Part shown: one piece after another, positions 17,795-25,696 of the stretch
Position numbering within the stretch: the first letter of the stretch is position 1
How the letters are laid out: each line of letters opens with the position of its first letter
Assembly: GCF_036226605.1 (NCBI RefSeq)
Contig: NZ_CP109000.1
Coordinates: forward strand, 6,816,501 to 6,880,500
DNA length: 64,000 nt
DNA from: Streptomyces sp. NBC_00704
Lineage (GTDB): Bacteria; Actinomycetota; Actinomycetes; Streptomycetales; Streptomycetaceae
Direction: 5' to 3'
Position numbers and translations under genes: made by a program
The notes under the pieces: generated by a model
The model's database searches: none
Told to the model about the DNA's origin: nothing
The model's input: the letters and a program-made list of their open reading frames with translations, nothing else

Positions 17795-18018
17795 GGGAGT
17801 TCCCGGGGTTCCTGTCGTTCGGGGACGAGGGCGGGGACGAGGGCGGTGGCGCCGCCCTGCGGGTCGGGGACCGCCGGGCCGGACTCCAGCCGCCCGGCGA
17901 CGCGGCCGAGGACGTGCGCGGCGAACGCCTGGCGCACCGGGGCCGGGGCGCCGCCGTGGCGGCCGGACGGGGTGCGGACGGCGTCGACGACGTGGACGGT
18001 CCTCGGGCCGCCGCTTAT
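17791..18018 (-). pseudogene. pcaF: Relic of beta-ketoadipyl-CoA thiolase gene pcaF (75 codons, start codon ATA)
   Basis: Between pcaJ and pcaH, where pcaF belongs in Streptomyces pca operons, only 228 bp remain. In the frame ending with TGA at 17791 (overlapping the pcaH ATG) the peptide begins ISGGPRTVHVVDAVRTPSGR, then HGGAPAPV and FAAHVLGRVAG. This matches a thiolase N-terminus (VDAVRTPxGRxGG). The start position reads ATA at 18018-18016, overlapping the pcaJ stop TAA; ATGA would be the expected junction. After about 40 residues the thiolase sequence stops, and the frame ends in ALVPERQEPRELP. All catalytic blocks (Cys near 90, NxxGGxxALGHP, Cys near the C-terminus) are missing. I infer a large in-frame internal deletion plus loss of the start codon. 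Confidence 0.8.
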
Positions 18019-18668
18019 GACGGGGCCTCCGTGCGCCCGCCCACCCGGACCACGGCGGCGGTCTTCGCCACGATCTCCCCGACGCCGACCCCCGGCGCGG
18101 TCTCCACCAGCGCCAGGCCCTCCGCCGTGACGTCGAGGACGCCGAGGTCGGTGACGATCCGGTCGACGCAGCGCCTCCCGGTCAGCGGCAGCGCGCAGTC
18201 GGCCAGGATCTTGGGGCTGCCGTCCTTCGCGGTGTGGGTCATGACGACGATGACCGTGCGGGCCCCGTGCACCAGGTCCATCGCCCCGCCGATACCGGTG
18301 ATCATCTTGCCCGGAACGGCCCAGTTCGCCAGGTCGCCGTGTTCGGAGACCTGCATCGCGCCCAGCACGGCCACGTCGATGTGGCCGCCGCGGATCATGC
18401 CGAACGACAGGGCCGAGTCGAAGAAGGACGCGCCCGGCAGCACCGTCACGGTCTCCTTGCCCGCGTTGATCAGGTCCGGGTCGACCGCGTCCTCGGCGGG
18501 GTAGGGGCCGGTGCCGAGGATGCCGTTCTCGCTCTCCAGCACGACCTCGACGCCCGGCGGTAGGTGGTTGGGGATGAGCGTGGGCAGGCCGATGCCGAGG
18601 TTGACGTACTGGCCGTCCCTCAGCTCGCGCGCGGCGCGGGCGGCCATCTGCTCGCGTGTCCAGGCCAT
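18015..18668 (-). CDS. pcaJ: 3-oxoadipate CoA-transferase subunit B
   Basis: 217 residues of CoA-transferase family I, beta chain. The block SENGILGTGPYP carries the catalytic Glu that forms the enzyme-CoA thioester. YVNLGIGLPTLIP and GGAMDLVHGAR are further family motifs. With PcaI it moves CoA from succinyl-CoA to 3-oxoadipate. ATG 18668 overlaps the pcaI stop by one base (TGATG). The stop codon is TAA, unusual in this window, at exactly the place where an ATGA junction with pcaF would be expected. Confidence 0.93.
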   Translation of the reverse strand: MAWTREQMAARAARELRDGQYVNLGIGLPTLIPNHLPPGVEVVLESENGILGTGPYPAEDAVDPDLINAGKETVTVLPGASFFDSALSFGMIRGGHIDVAVLGAMQVSEHGDLANWAVPGKMITGIGGAMDLVHGARTVIVVMTHTAKDGSPKILADCALPLTGRRCVDRIVTDLGVLDVTAEGLALVETAPGVGVGEIVAKTAAVVRVGGRTEAPS

Positions 18669-19423
18669 CAGCCGCTCACCGTCCGCCGCTCGATCTTCTT
18701 GTCGCAGGCCTGCTCCGGGGTCAGGGCGACCACGCGCTGCACGAAGACGCCCGGCACGTGCACCGCGTCCGGGTCGATCTCACCGGGCTCCACGAGCTGC
18801 TCGACCTCCGCGATCGTGACGCGTCCGGCCATCGCGGCGAGCGGGTTGAAGTTGCGGGCGGCCTTGTTGAAGACGAGGTTGCCGTGCCGGTCGCCGCGGG
18901 CGGCCCGCACCAGCGCGAAGTCGGTGCGGATGCCGTGCTCCAGCACGTACTCCACCCCGTCGAACTCCCTGACCTCCTTCGGCGGCGACGCCAGCGCGAC
19001 GCCGCCCGCACCGTCGTAGCGCCACGGCAGTCCGCCCTCGGCGACCTGCGTGCCCACCCCGGCGGGCGTGTAGAAGGCGGGGATGCCGGCACCGCCGGAC
19101 CGCAGCCGCTCGGCCAGCGTGCCCTGCGGGATCAGCTCGACCTCCAGTTCCCCGGCCAGGTACTGACGGGCGAACTCCTTGTTCGCGCCGATGTAGGAGC
19201 CGGTCACCCGGCCGATCCGCCCGGCGGCGAGCAGCACCGCGAGGCCCGACTCCATCGCCCCGCAGTTGTTGGAGACGACCGACAGTGCGCTGACGCCCCG
19301 CTCGTACAGGGCCCCGATGAGGACGCCGGGCACGCCGCTCAGGCCGAAACCGCCCACTGCCAGCGACGCGCCGTCGGGCACGTCGGCCACCGCCTCCAGG
19401 GCTGTGGCGACCACCTTGTCCAT
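18668..19423 (-). CDS. pcaI: 3-oxoadipate CoA-transferase subunit A
   Basis: 251 residues of CoA-transferase family I, alpha chain: VGGFGLSGVPGVLIGAL near the N-terminus, SNNCGAMESGLAVLL, and KAARNFNPLAAMAG. First gene of the pca operon, on the strand opposite to the MarR regulator gene, with 230 bp between the two starts. ATG 19423 gives MDKVVATALEAVADV, the usual start; the longer frame runs into the promoter region. Confidence 0.93.
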   Translation of the reverse strand: MDKVVATALEAVADVPDGASLAVGGFGLSGVPGVLIGALYERGVSALSVVSNNCGAMESGLAVLLAAGRIGRVTGSYIGANKEFARQYLAGELEVELIPQGTLAERLRSGGAGIPAFYTPAGVGTQVAEGGLPWRYDGAGGVALASPPKEVREFDGVEYVLEHGIRTDFALVRAARGDRHGNLVFNKAARNFNPLAAMAGRVTIAEVEQLVEPGEIDPDAVHVPGVFVQRVVALTPEQACDKKIERRTVSG

Positions 19424-19487
19424 CCGTGAAGCCCATCTCTCGAACCTGCTGAAGCGGACCGGGACACTCAGCGCGACAGCGCGATAG

Positions 19488-19499
19488 TCAGCGCACTGA
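19488..19499. promoter_or_regulatory. Candidate PcaV operator upstream of pcaI
   Basis: TCAGCGCACTGA is an inverted repeat with one mismatched pair. It lies 65 bp upstream of the pcaI start. A related sequence, TCAGTACACCGA, matching at 9 of 12 positions, lies at 19619-19630 close to the start of the MarR gene. MarR proteins bind such short palindromes. Proposed from pattern only. Confidence 0.4.
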
Positions 19500-19618
19500 G
19501 TACCTCGTCGAGACCTCCCACACGCTTCCATCGCCGCCCGGACCCGTCAAGGCCCAGGGCTGCAATGTGGATACGGGCTGCCGGGAGGCGCGACGTGTCC
19601 GCCGTCGAGCGCTATCGT

Positions 19619-19630
19619 TCAGTACACCGA
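19619..19630. promoter_or_regulatory. Second candidate PcaV operator, next to the regulator gene
   Basis: TCAGTACACCGA, 9 of 12 positions like 19488-19499, ends 23 bp before the ATG of the MarR-type gene and would allow autoregulation. Evidence is similarity to the first site and position. Confidence 0.35.
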
Positions 19631-19653
19631 TCAATTCCAGCGGAGGAGCGCTC

Positions 19654-20121
19654 ATGGCCGCGGTGGACCTCACCAGCCATCCCGGGCACCTGGCCCGGCG
19701 GCTCCAGCAGGCGCACTACCTGCTGTGGAACACGATGGTCTCCGAGGAGATCACCTCGCCGCAGTTCGCGGTCCTCAACGCGCTCGTGGCCGAACCGGGC
19801 CTCGACCAGCGCACGGTGGGGGAGCGGGTCGGCCTCGACCGCTCCACCGTCGCCGAGGTGATCAGCAGGCTCACCCGGCGGTCCCTCCTCGACAAGGTCC
19901 GCGACCCGCAGGACGGCCGCCGCTTCCTGCTGCGGCTCACCGAGGACGGGCTGCGCACCCACCGCAGGCTGACCGTGCGCACCGCCCGGATGAACCAGGT
20001 CTTCCTGTCCCCGCTGTCGGCCGAGGAACAGGCCCTGTTCCTCCGGCTGATCCAGCGCGTCTCGGACGCGGCCGAGGGACTGCGCAACCCGGCCGAACCC
20101 CTGGCGGCCGGCCCGGCCTGA
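19654..20121 (+). CDS. pcaV: MarR-family regulator of the pca operon (PcaV-type)
   Basis: 155 residues. The winged helix is typical MarR: ERVGLDRSTVAEVISRLTRRSLLDKVRDPQDGRR. The N-terminus HPGHLARRLQQAHYLLW resembles the PcaV protein of S. coelicolor as I remember it, including an Arg (near residue 15) reported to contact protocatechuate. PcaV represses the pca operon and is released by protocatechuate. ATG 19654 is preceded by CGGAGGAGCG. Gene divergent from pcaI, as in S. coelicolor. Confidence 0.88.
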   Translation: MAAVDLTSHPGHLARRLQQAHYLLWNTMVSEEITSPQFAVLNALVAEPGLDQRTVGERVGLDRSTVAEVISRLTRRSLLDKVRDPQDGRRFLLRLTEDGLRTHRRLTVRTARMNQVFLSPLSAEEQALFLRLIQRVSDAAEGLRNPAEPLAAGPA

Positions 20122-20372
20122 CCGCGGACCGAGCCGGAGACCGAGACCGCCGACAGGACCGCGGACCGGCCCGGGACACCGGGACCGCCGACAGGACAGG
20201 ACCGCAGCCGGAACGGGGAGCGGTCCGGCTGACCGACGCCGGCGGCCCCGGCGCGGCCGGCCCGCGGCGGCCGACCCGGCCCGGTGACAGGTCCGCCGGC
20301 CCGGCGGCGGGCACCCGCCTGCGCCGACGGAACCCGCTCATGACGCGGCCGGCGCCCCGACGGCGGCGGCGC

Positions 20373-21398
20373 TCACGGCGCCTTCGCGAAGACCACCCAC
20401 ACCTGCCCCGCGGCGAACGCGACGGGACTGCCGTCGGACGCGGTGAACTCCGTGCCGTCCTCCGCCTTCGCGCGCTTCCAGCGGACGTCGTAGGCCCAGC
20501 CGTCGCGCAGCACCTCCGCCTTCCCCGAGCCCACCGTCTGCGTGTACGGCGTGTTGTTGCCGAGGAAGTCGTGGAACCCCGAAGCGCGCACCCGCACGTA
20601 CTGCACGACCACCGTGGCCGGGGCCGACCGCTGTCCGTCCGCCGCCACGGCGGGCCTGCCGTCCGTCGAGACCAGCCAGCGGGACCGGCCGGCGGACCAG
20701 GTGAACGTGAACGAGGCCGCCGGATAGCGCACGGTCCGCGAGGTCTCGGGCCTGCCCCCGGCGGGCGCCGCGCCGAACCGGAAGCCCGTGGTCAGCGCCT
20801 CCCTGCCCGGCGCGACGGGCAGCAGACGGCTCGGACGCACGTACAGGTTGTGCGGCGCGGCCCGCTCGCCGCCCCGGAAGTAGGCGTCGGACTTCTTCTC
20901 GGGCGTGACGGCGTCCAGCGGCGCCCGGTCGATCAGCGGCAGCAGCCTGCCCTGCGCGCCGGAGAACGCCAGCACCGGCCGCTCGAACTGCCGCAACAGC
21001 TCCAGGTCGGACTCCCGGGCGCTGCGCACCGGCCCCACGGCCTTCGGCAGCCTGGTCGCGTACACCGCCATCAGACGGCTCAGCCCGCCCTCGACCTGCT
21101 CGGCGTACACGACGTCCGCCGCGTCGAGGCCCGTCTGCGGGCGGGCGTCCGGCGCGTTGTCGACCTTCACGGCGAGCACCGGACCGACGCCCGCACCGGT
21201 GGCGGTCACGGTCGGGCTGGGGCTCCGCGACGGGCTGCGCCCGCCGTCGGGCGGGGAGGATCCGCCGGACGTGCAGGCCGCGGCGGCGAGCGAGAGCGCC
21301 AGCGCGACGGCCGCCGCCGACACCGCCGTCGCCGCCGTGGAGGGAGGCCGGGCGCGCCCTGTGCGCGCCCCGCGTCTCGAACGATTCGTGTCCTTCAT
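20373..21398 (-). CDS. DUF3048-domain lipoprotein
   Basis: 341 residues. Lipoprotein signal: basic N-terminus, hydrophobic stretch and lipobox AAAC with Cys at about residue 42, followed by a Ser/Pro-rich spacer. Then come the two DUF3048 parts: VKVDNAPDARPQTGLDAADVVYAEQVEGG and, near the end, the C-terminal part with FLGNNTPYTQTVGSG and GQVWVVFAKAP. It would be anchored on the outer face of the membrane. The biochemical role of DUF3048 is not settled; homologues are seen near cell-wall functions. ATG at 21398 is chosen because it gives a normal lipoprotein signal. Confidence 0.88.
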   Translation of the reverse strand: MKDTNRSRRGARTGRARPPSTAATAVSAAAVALALSLAAAACTSGGSSPPDGGRSPSRSPSPTVTATGAGVGPVLAVKVDNAPDARPQTGLDAADVVYAEQVEGGLSRLMAVYATRLPKAVGPVRSARESDLELLRQFERPVLAFSGAQGRLLPLIDRAPLDAVTPEKKSDAYFRGGERAAPHNLYVRPSRLLPVAPGREALTTGFRFGAAPAGGRPETSRTVRYPAASFTFTWSAGRSRWLVSTDGRPAVAADGQRSAPATVVVQYVRVRASGFHDFLGNNTPYTQTVGSGKAEVLRDGWAYDVRWKRAKAEDGTEFTASDGSPVAFAAGQVWVVFAKAP

Positions 21399-21787
21399 GG
21401 GCACCCCCGTCCCGTGACTCGATTGTGCGCTCGCGCGTTCGAAAGTGGCCATCTGAGGCCCGGAGGCGGACTCGGAGGCGACCCGACGACGGCCCGGCGG
21501 AAGCCCGGCAACGGCCCGGCGGAGGTCGGACGGCCGTTTCGCACCGGCTCCGCGTCACTGGGCGTGAACGGGAGCGGCCGGGAGCGGCCGGGAGTGGCCG
21601 GGACCGGTCGGTGAGGCGCCGGAGGCGGTCCGGTTGCGGCCCCGGAGTGGTCCGGCGCGGTTGGCGACGGCGACCGCCGCGCGGCCGGCGGTTCGGGGCG
21701 GGGCGCTCGGGTACCCGGGGCGCAGCCACGATCCGGGCCCCCGGACCTGCCGGGGTCCCGCCCGGACGGCGGAAGGAGCGCGGCACG
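21399..21787. other. Intergenic region with short GC-rich repeats
   Basis: No convincing gene. It must contain the divergent promoters of the lipoprotein and dehydrogenase genes. The middle holds a 10-bp tandem repeat (21571-21610) and near-repeats of CGGCCCGGCGGA around 21489-21525. No clear operator or RNA structure was recognised. Confidence 0.6.
21571..21610. repeat. Four 10-bp tandem repeats
   Basis: GGAGCGGCCG twice, then GGAGTGGCCG and GGACCGGTCG, in exact 10-bp phase (about one helical turn). It lies 178 bp upstream of the dehydrogenase start. Could be replication slippage or a phased binding site. Confidence 0.6.
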
Positions 21788-22978
21788 ATGAAGGCAGTGA
21801 CCTGGCAGGGCAAGCGCGACGTACGGGTGGACACCGTGCCCGATCCGACCATCCAGGAGCCCACGGACGCCGTCATCCGCGTCACGTCCAGCGGACTGTG
21901 CGGCTCGGACCTGCATCTCTACGAAGTGCTCACCCCGTTCATGACGCCGGGCGACATCCTCGGCCACGAGCCGATGGGCATCGTCGAGGAGGTCGGCGCC
22001 GGAGTGCCCGACCTGCGGGTCGGCGACCGCGTGGTGGTGCCGTTCCAGATCGCCTGCGGCAGCTGCTGGATGTGCCTGAACGGCCTGCCCACCCAGTGCG
22101 AGACCACCCAGGTCTCCGGTGAGGGCATGGGCGCCGCCCTGTTCGGCTACACCCGGCTGTACGGCGCGGTGCCCGGTGCGCAGGCCGAGTACCTGCGGGT
22201 GCCGCAGGCCCAGTTCGGCCCCATCAAGGTACCCGAGGGGCCGCCCGACGACCGGTTCGTGTACCTCTCCGACGTCCTGCCCACGGCCTGGCAGGCGGTC
22301 GCCTACGCGGACATCCCCGAGGGCGGCAGCGTCGCCGTGCTCGGCCTCGGTCCCATCGGCGACATGGCCTGCCGGATCGCCCAGGTGCGCGGCGCCGGCC
22401 GGGTCTTCGGCGTGGACCTGGTGGGCGACCGGCTGCGCCGGGCCCGCGCGCGCGGCGTCGAGGCGTTCGACCTGCGCAGCTTCGACAGCGAGAAGGAGCT
22501 CGTCGACGCGATCCGGGATCAGACCGACGGCCGCGGCCCCGACGCCGTGATCGACGCCGTCGGCACCGAGGCCCACGGCAGCGCGGCCGCCCGCATGATC
22601 CAGAACGCCTCCGCCCTGCTGCCGCGCAAGATCAGCGGCCCGCTCGCGGAACGGTTCAGCGTCGACCGTCTCGCCGCCCTGCACACCGCCATCGAACTGG
22701 TGCGCCGCGGCGGAACCCTCTCGCTGGTCGGCGTCTACGGCGGCATGGCCGACCCGCTGCCGATGCTCACGATGTTCGACAAGCAGCTCCAGATCCGCAT
22801 GGGACAGGCCAACGTCCGCCGCTGGAGCGACGAGATCATGCCGTACCTCACCGACGAGGACCCTCTCGGCGTCGACGACTTCGCCACCCACCGCGTGCCG
22901 CTCTCGGACGCCCCGCACGCGTACGAGATGTTCCAGCGCAAGCAGGACGGCGCGGTCAAGGTCCTGATGACACCGTGA
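21788..22978 (+). CDS. Zinc-dependent alcohol dehydrogenase (MDR family, formaldehyde-dehydrogenase-like subgroup)
   Basis: 396 residues. Catalytic zinc ligands lie in GLCGSDLH and GHEPMG; structural zinc is held by Cys-x2-Cys-x2-Cys-x7-Cys (CGSCWMCLNGLPTQC). NAD(P)-binding motif VLGLGPIG. The long form with an insertion after the zinc lobe is the glutathione-independent formaldehyde/threonine-dehydrogenase-like subgroup, often annotated generically. Start ATG 21788 preceded by GGAAGGAGCGGCACG. Substrate not defined; formaldehyde released by the VanA-like demethylase is a possibility, but the genes are 16 kb apart. Confidence 0.85.
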   Translation: MKAVTWQGKRDVRVDTVPDPTIQEPTDAVIRVTSSGLCGSDLHLYEVLTPFMTPGDILGHEPMGIVEEVGAGVPDLRVGDRVVVPFQIACGSCWMCLNGLPTQCETTQVSGEGMGAALFGYTRLYGAVPGAQAEYLRVPQAQFGPIKVPEGPPDDRFVYLSDVLPTAWQAVAYADIPEGGSVAVLGLGPIGDMACRIAQVRGAGRVFGVDLVGDRLRRARARGVEAFDLRSFDSEKELVDAIRDQTDGRGPDAVIDAVGTEAHGSAAARMIQNASALLPRKISGPLAERFSVDRLAALHTAIELVRRGGTLSLVGVYGGMADPLPMLTMFDKQLQIRMGQANVRRWSDEIMPYLTDEDPLGVDDFATHRVPLSDAPHAYEMFQRKQDGAVKVLMTP

Positions 22979-23310
22979 GCGGCGGCCGCGCCGCCCGGCC
23001 CGCGCGTCCGGGAGGCGCGGCGCGACCGTCCGGCCCGGCCGCGCACCGCCCCGCCGGCCCCCGCCCGCCACGTCTGCCACCTGCCCTGGCCCCGTCCCCG
23101 CCCGTGCGGGCGATGCGTTCGCCGCGCGGGCCGTCGGCCGGAGGTAGTGCGGCGCGCTGATTTCTCCGCCCCCTGGTGGTCCGCGCCCCCGGCGTTCTGC
23201 GCCTCCGGCGGTCCGCGCACCTGAAAGCCTGCGCACCTGACAGTCCGCGCACCTGGCGGCCTGCGCACCTGACAGTCCGCGGTTCACCCCCCGCGTCCGG
23301 CCGCCGGCGT
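22979..23310. other. Convergent intergenic region, GC-rich with tandem repeats
   Basis: Lies between the 3' ends of the dehydrogenase and DNA ligase genes. No gene seen. The right half is a 96-bp tandem array of 16-bp units (23183-23278); the left half is plain GC-rich sequence without a clear terminator. Confidence 0.6.
23183..23278. repeat. Six 16-bp tandem repeats
   Basis: Units start at 23183, 23199, 23215, 23231, 23247 and 23263 in exact 16-bp phase. The last four share GCGCACCTG; units four and six are identical (GCGCACCTGACAGTCC). The first two are diverged (GCGCCCCCGGCGTTCT, GCGCCTCCGGCGGTCC). It lies 33-128 bp downstream of the ligase stop. Confidence 0.8.
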
Positions 23311-24387
23311 TCAGGTCCTGGGCGGTGCGCCCAGGATCTCCGCCAGGTCGTAGCGGACCGGCTCCTCCAGCTGCGCGTAGGTGCAGCTGGACGCGGTGCG
23401 GTCCGGGCGCCAGCGGCGGAAGCGGGCCGTGTGCCGGAAGCGCGCCCCGTTCTCCATGTGGTCGTAGGCCACCTCGGCCACGCGCTCGGGCCGCAGCGGA
23501 ACCCAGGAGAGGTCCTTCTTGCCGGACCAGCGGCTCGGCGCGCCCGGCAGCCGAGCCGTCTCGTGCGCGGCCTCCTCCGACCAGGCCGCCCACGGGTGTT
23601 CGGCAGCGTCCGCCAGACGCAGCGGCTCCAGCTCCTCGACCAGCTCCGCCCGGCGCTTCATGGTGAAGGCGGCGGACACGCCGACATGTTGCAGCATGCC
23701 CCGGTCGTCGTAGAGGCCCAGCAGCAGGGAGCCCACCACCGGCCCGCTCTTGTGCAGGCGGTACCCGGCGACGACGACGTCGGCGGTGCGTTCGTGCTTC
23801 ACCTTGAACATGGCGCGCTCGTCCTGGAGGTAGCGCAGGGTGAGGGGCTTGGCGATCACCCCGTCGAGGCCCGCGCCCTCGTACTCCTCGAACCACTGCC
23901 GGGCCACCTCGACGTCGGTCGTCGCCGGCGCCAGATGCACGGGGGCCGTCACCCCGGCCAGCGCCCGGCTCAGCAGCTCCCGCCGGTCGGTCAGCGGCAC
24001 GTCCAGCAGCGAGGTGTCGGTGAGCGCAAGGAGGTCGAAGGCCACGAACGAGGCCGGGGTCCGCTCGGCGAGCGTGCGCACCCGCGAGGCCGCGGGGTGG
24101 ATGCGCTCCGTCAGGGCGTCGAAGTCGAGCCGCCCCTCCCGGGCGATCACGATCTCCCCGTCCAGCACGCACCGCGCCGGCACCCGCTCCCGCAGCGCCT
24201 CCACCAGCTCGGGAAAGTACCTGGTCAGAGGCTTTCCGGTACGGCTGCCCAGCTCGATCTCGTCCCCGTCGCGGAACACGATCGCCCGGAAGCCGTCCCA
24301 CTTCGCCTCGTACTGCATGCCCGGCGGGATGGCCGCCACCGACTTGGCGAGCATCGGCTTCACGGGCGGCATCACCGGCAGGTCCAT
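23311..24387 (-). CDS. ATP-dependent DNA ligase, stand-alone LigC-type
   Basis: 358 residues. The adenylation-domain motif EAKWDGFRAI contains the AMP-accepting Lys; DGEIVIAREG and DGVIAKP are further ligase motifs, and the C-terminal OB-fold has FRHTARFRRWRPD. Such ligases seal nicks in actinobacterial NHEJ or base-excision repair as a back-up to LigD. ATG 24387 (MDLPVMPPVKPMLAKS) is the natural start. The gene is divergent, 114 bp away, from a LigD-type polymerase gene; no Ku gene is in the window. Confidence 0.9.
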   Translation of the reverse strand: MDLPVMPPVKPMLAKSVAAIPPGMQYEAKWDGFRAIVFRDGDEIELGSRTGKPLTRYFPELVEALRERVPARCVLDGEIVIAREGRLDFDALTERIHPAASRVRTLAERTPASFVAFDLLALTDTSLLDVPLTDRRELLSRALAGVTAPVHLAPATTDVEVARQWFEEYEGAGLDGVIAKPLTLRYLQDERAMFKVKHERTADVVVAGYRLHKSGPVVGSLLLGLYDDRGMLQHVGVSAAFTMKRRAELVEELEPLRLADAAEHPWAAWSEEAAHETARLPGAPSRWSGKKDLSWVPLRPERVAEVAYDHMENGARFRHTARFRRWRPDRTASSCTYAQLEEPVRYDLAEILGAPPRT

Positions 24388-24501
24388 GCCCCCGATTCTG
24401 CGCGAGGTCCGCCCGGATCGCCCGGTATGCACCCTCATGGGTCACTGCTGCCGGTTCGTGTGGTGATGCGAGGTGACGGCGGTGTGCCTACCGTGGCTCG
24501 C

Positions 24502-25542
24502 ATGGGCGATGCGGTGGAACTGGAACTGGCCGGGCGGACGGTACGGCTGTCCAGCCCGGACAAGGTCTTCTTCCCGGAGCGCGGCTTCACCAAGCTGGAC
24601 CTCGCCCGCTACTACCAGGCCGTCGCCCCCGGCATCCTGCGCGCTCTGCGCGACCGCCCCACCACCCTGGAGCGCTACCCCGACGGAGTGACCGGCGAGT
24701 CCTTCTTCCAGAAGCGGGCGCCGAAGAACATGCCCGACTGGATCCCGACCGCGCACATCACGTTCCCCAGCGGCCGCAGCGCCGACGAGATGTGCCCGAC
24801 GGAGGAGGCGGCCGTCCTGTGGGCCGCCCAGTTCGGCACCTTGACCTTCCACCCCTGGCCGGTGCGCCGCGCCGACGTCGACCACCCCGACGAGCTGCGC
24901 ATCGACCTCGACCCGCAGCCCGGCACCGACTTCGACGACGCGGTCCGCGCCGCGCACGAGCTGCGCGCCGTGCTCGACGAGTTCGGTGGACTGCGGGGCT
25001 GGCCCAAGACCTCCGGCGGCCGCGGCCTGCACGTCTTCGTGCCGATCGAGCCCTGCTGGACCTTCACGCAGGTCCGGCGCGCCGCCATCGCCGTCGGCCG
25101 GGAGATGGAGCGCCGGATGCCGGAGCAGGTGACGATCAAGTGGTGGAAGGAGGAGCGCGGCGAGCGCATCTTCCTCGACTACAACCAGACCGCCCGCGAC
25201 CGCACCATCGCCTCCGCGTACTCCGTGCGCCCCCGCCCGCACGCCCCCGTCTCGGCGCCGCTGCGCTGGGACGAGGTCGGCACGGCGCACCCCCGTGACT
25301 TCGACATCGCGACCATGCCGGCCCGCTACGCCGAACTCGGCGACGTGCACGCCGACATGGACGACCACGCCTTCTCCCTCGACGCCCTTCTCGACCTCGC
25401 CCGGCGCGACGAGCACGAGCACGGTCTGGGCGACCTGCCCTATCCGCCGGAGTACCCGAAGATGCCGGGGGAGCCCAAACGGGTGCAGCCGAGCCGGGCA
25501 CGGCACGAGGACACCCCGGGCGGGCAGGAGCCGGCCCGCTGA
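24502..25542 (+). CDS. LigD-type DNA/RNA polymerase domain protein (archaeo-eukaryotic primase fold)
   Basis: 346 residues covering only the LigD PolDom: RLSSPDKVFFPERGFTKLD at the start, the catalytic metal motif DLDPQPG, GGRGLHVFVP, and the second carboxylate region IFLDYNQTARDRT. Such stand-alone primase-polymerases fill ends with ribonucleotides in NHEJ and repair. ATG at 24502 is chosen; an in-frame GTG at 24493 is possible. Divergent from the ligase gene, so both could respond to the same promoter region. The 3' end has a basic tail (KRVQPSRARHED). Confidence 0.9.
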   Translation: MGDAVELELAGRTVRLSSPDKVFFPERGFTKLDLARYYQAVAPGILRALRDRPTTLERYPDGVTGESFFQKRAPKNMPDWIPTAHITFPSGRSADEMCPTEEAAVLWAAQFGTLTFHPWPVRRADVDHPDELRIDLDPQPGTDFDDAVRAAHELRAVLDEFGGLRGWPKTSGGRGLHVFVPIEPCWTFTQVRRAAIAVGREMERRMPEQVTIKWWKEERGERIFLDYNQTARDRTIASAYSVRPRPHAPVSAPLRWDEVGTAHPRDFDIATMPARYAELGDVHADMDDHAFSLDALLDLARRDEHEHGLGDLPYPPEYPKMPGEPKRVQPSRARHEDTPGGQEPAR

Positions 25543-25625
25543 CGGGACCCGCGTCGAGGATCGAGGCGGGGTCGCCGTCGAGGTGCGCGGGGCCGCCGTC
25601 GCCACGGCGTCTCCGTGCCGGTTGT

Positions 25626-25637
25626 GAGAGCGCTCTC
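25626..25637. promoter_or_regulatory. LacI-type operator palindrome
   Basis: GAGAGCGCTCTC is a perfect 12-bp palindrome with the central CG typical of LacI-family operators. It lies 60 bp upstream of the LacI gene, so autoregulation is likely. Confidence 0.65.
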
Positions 25638-25696
25638 GCCGTGTTGGCCTTGCGCGGAGCTATCCTGATCAGCACCCGGCCAGGAGGAGCCCTGAA

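Noticed and set aside
23183..23278. 16-bp repeats considered as a replication or plasmid iteron origin
   Set aside because: No rep gene or AT-rich segment nearby; location is a convergent chromosomal gap.
21395..24445. 1,016-codon minus-strand frame across the dehydrogenase gene
   Set aside because: Crosses three real genes in the wrong frame and includes the tandem repeat region; no domain seen.
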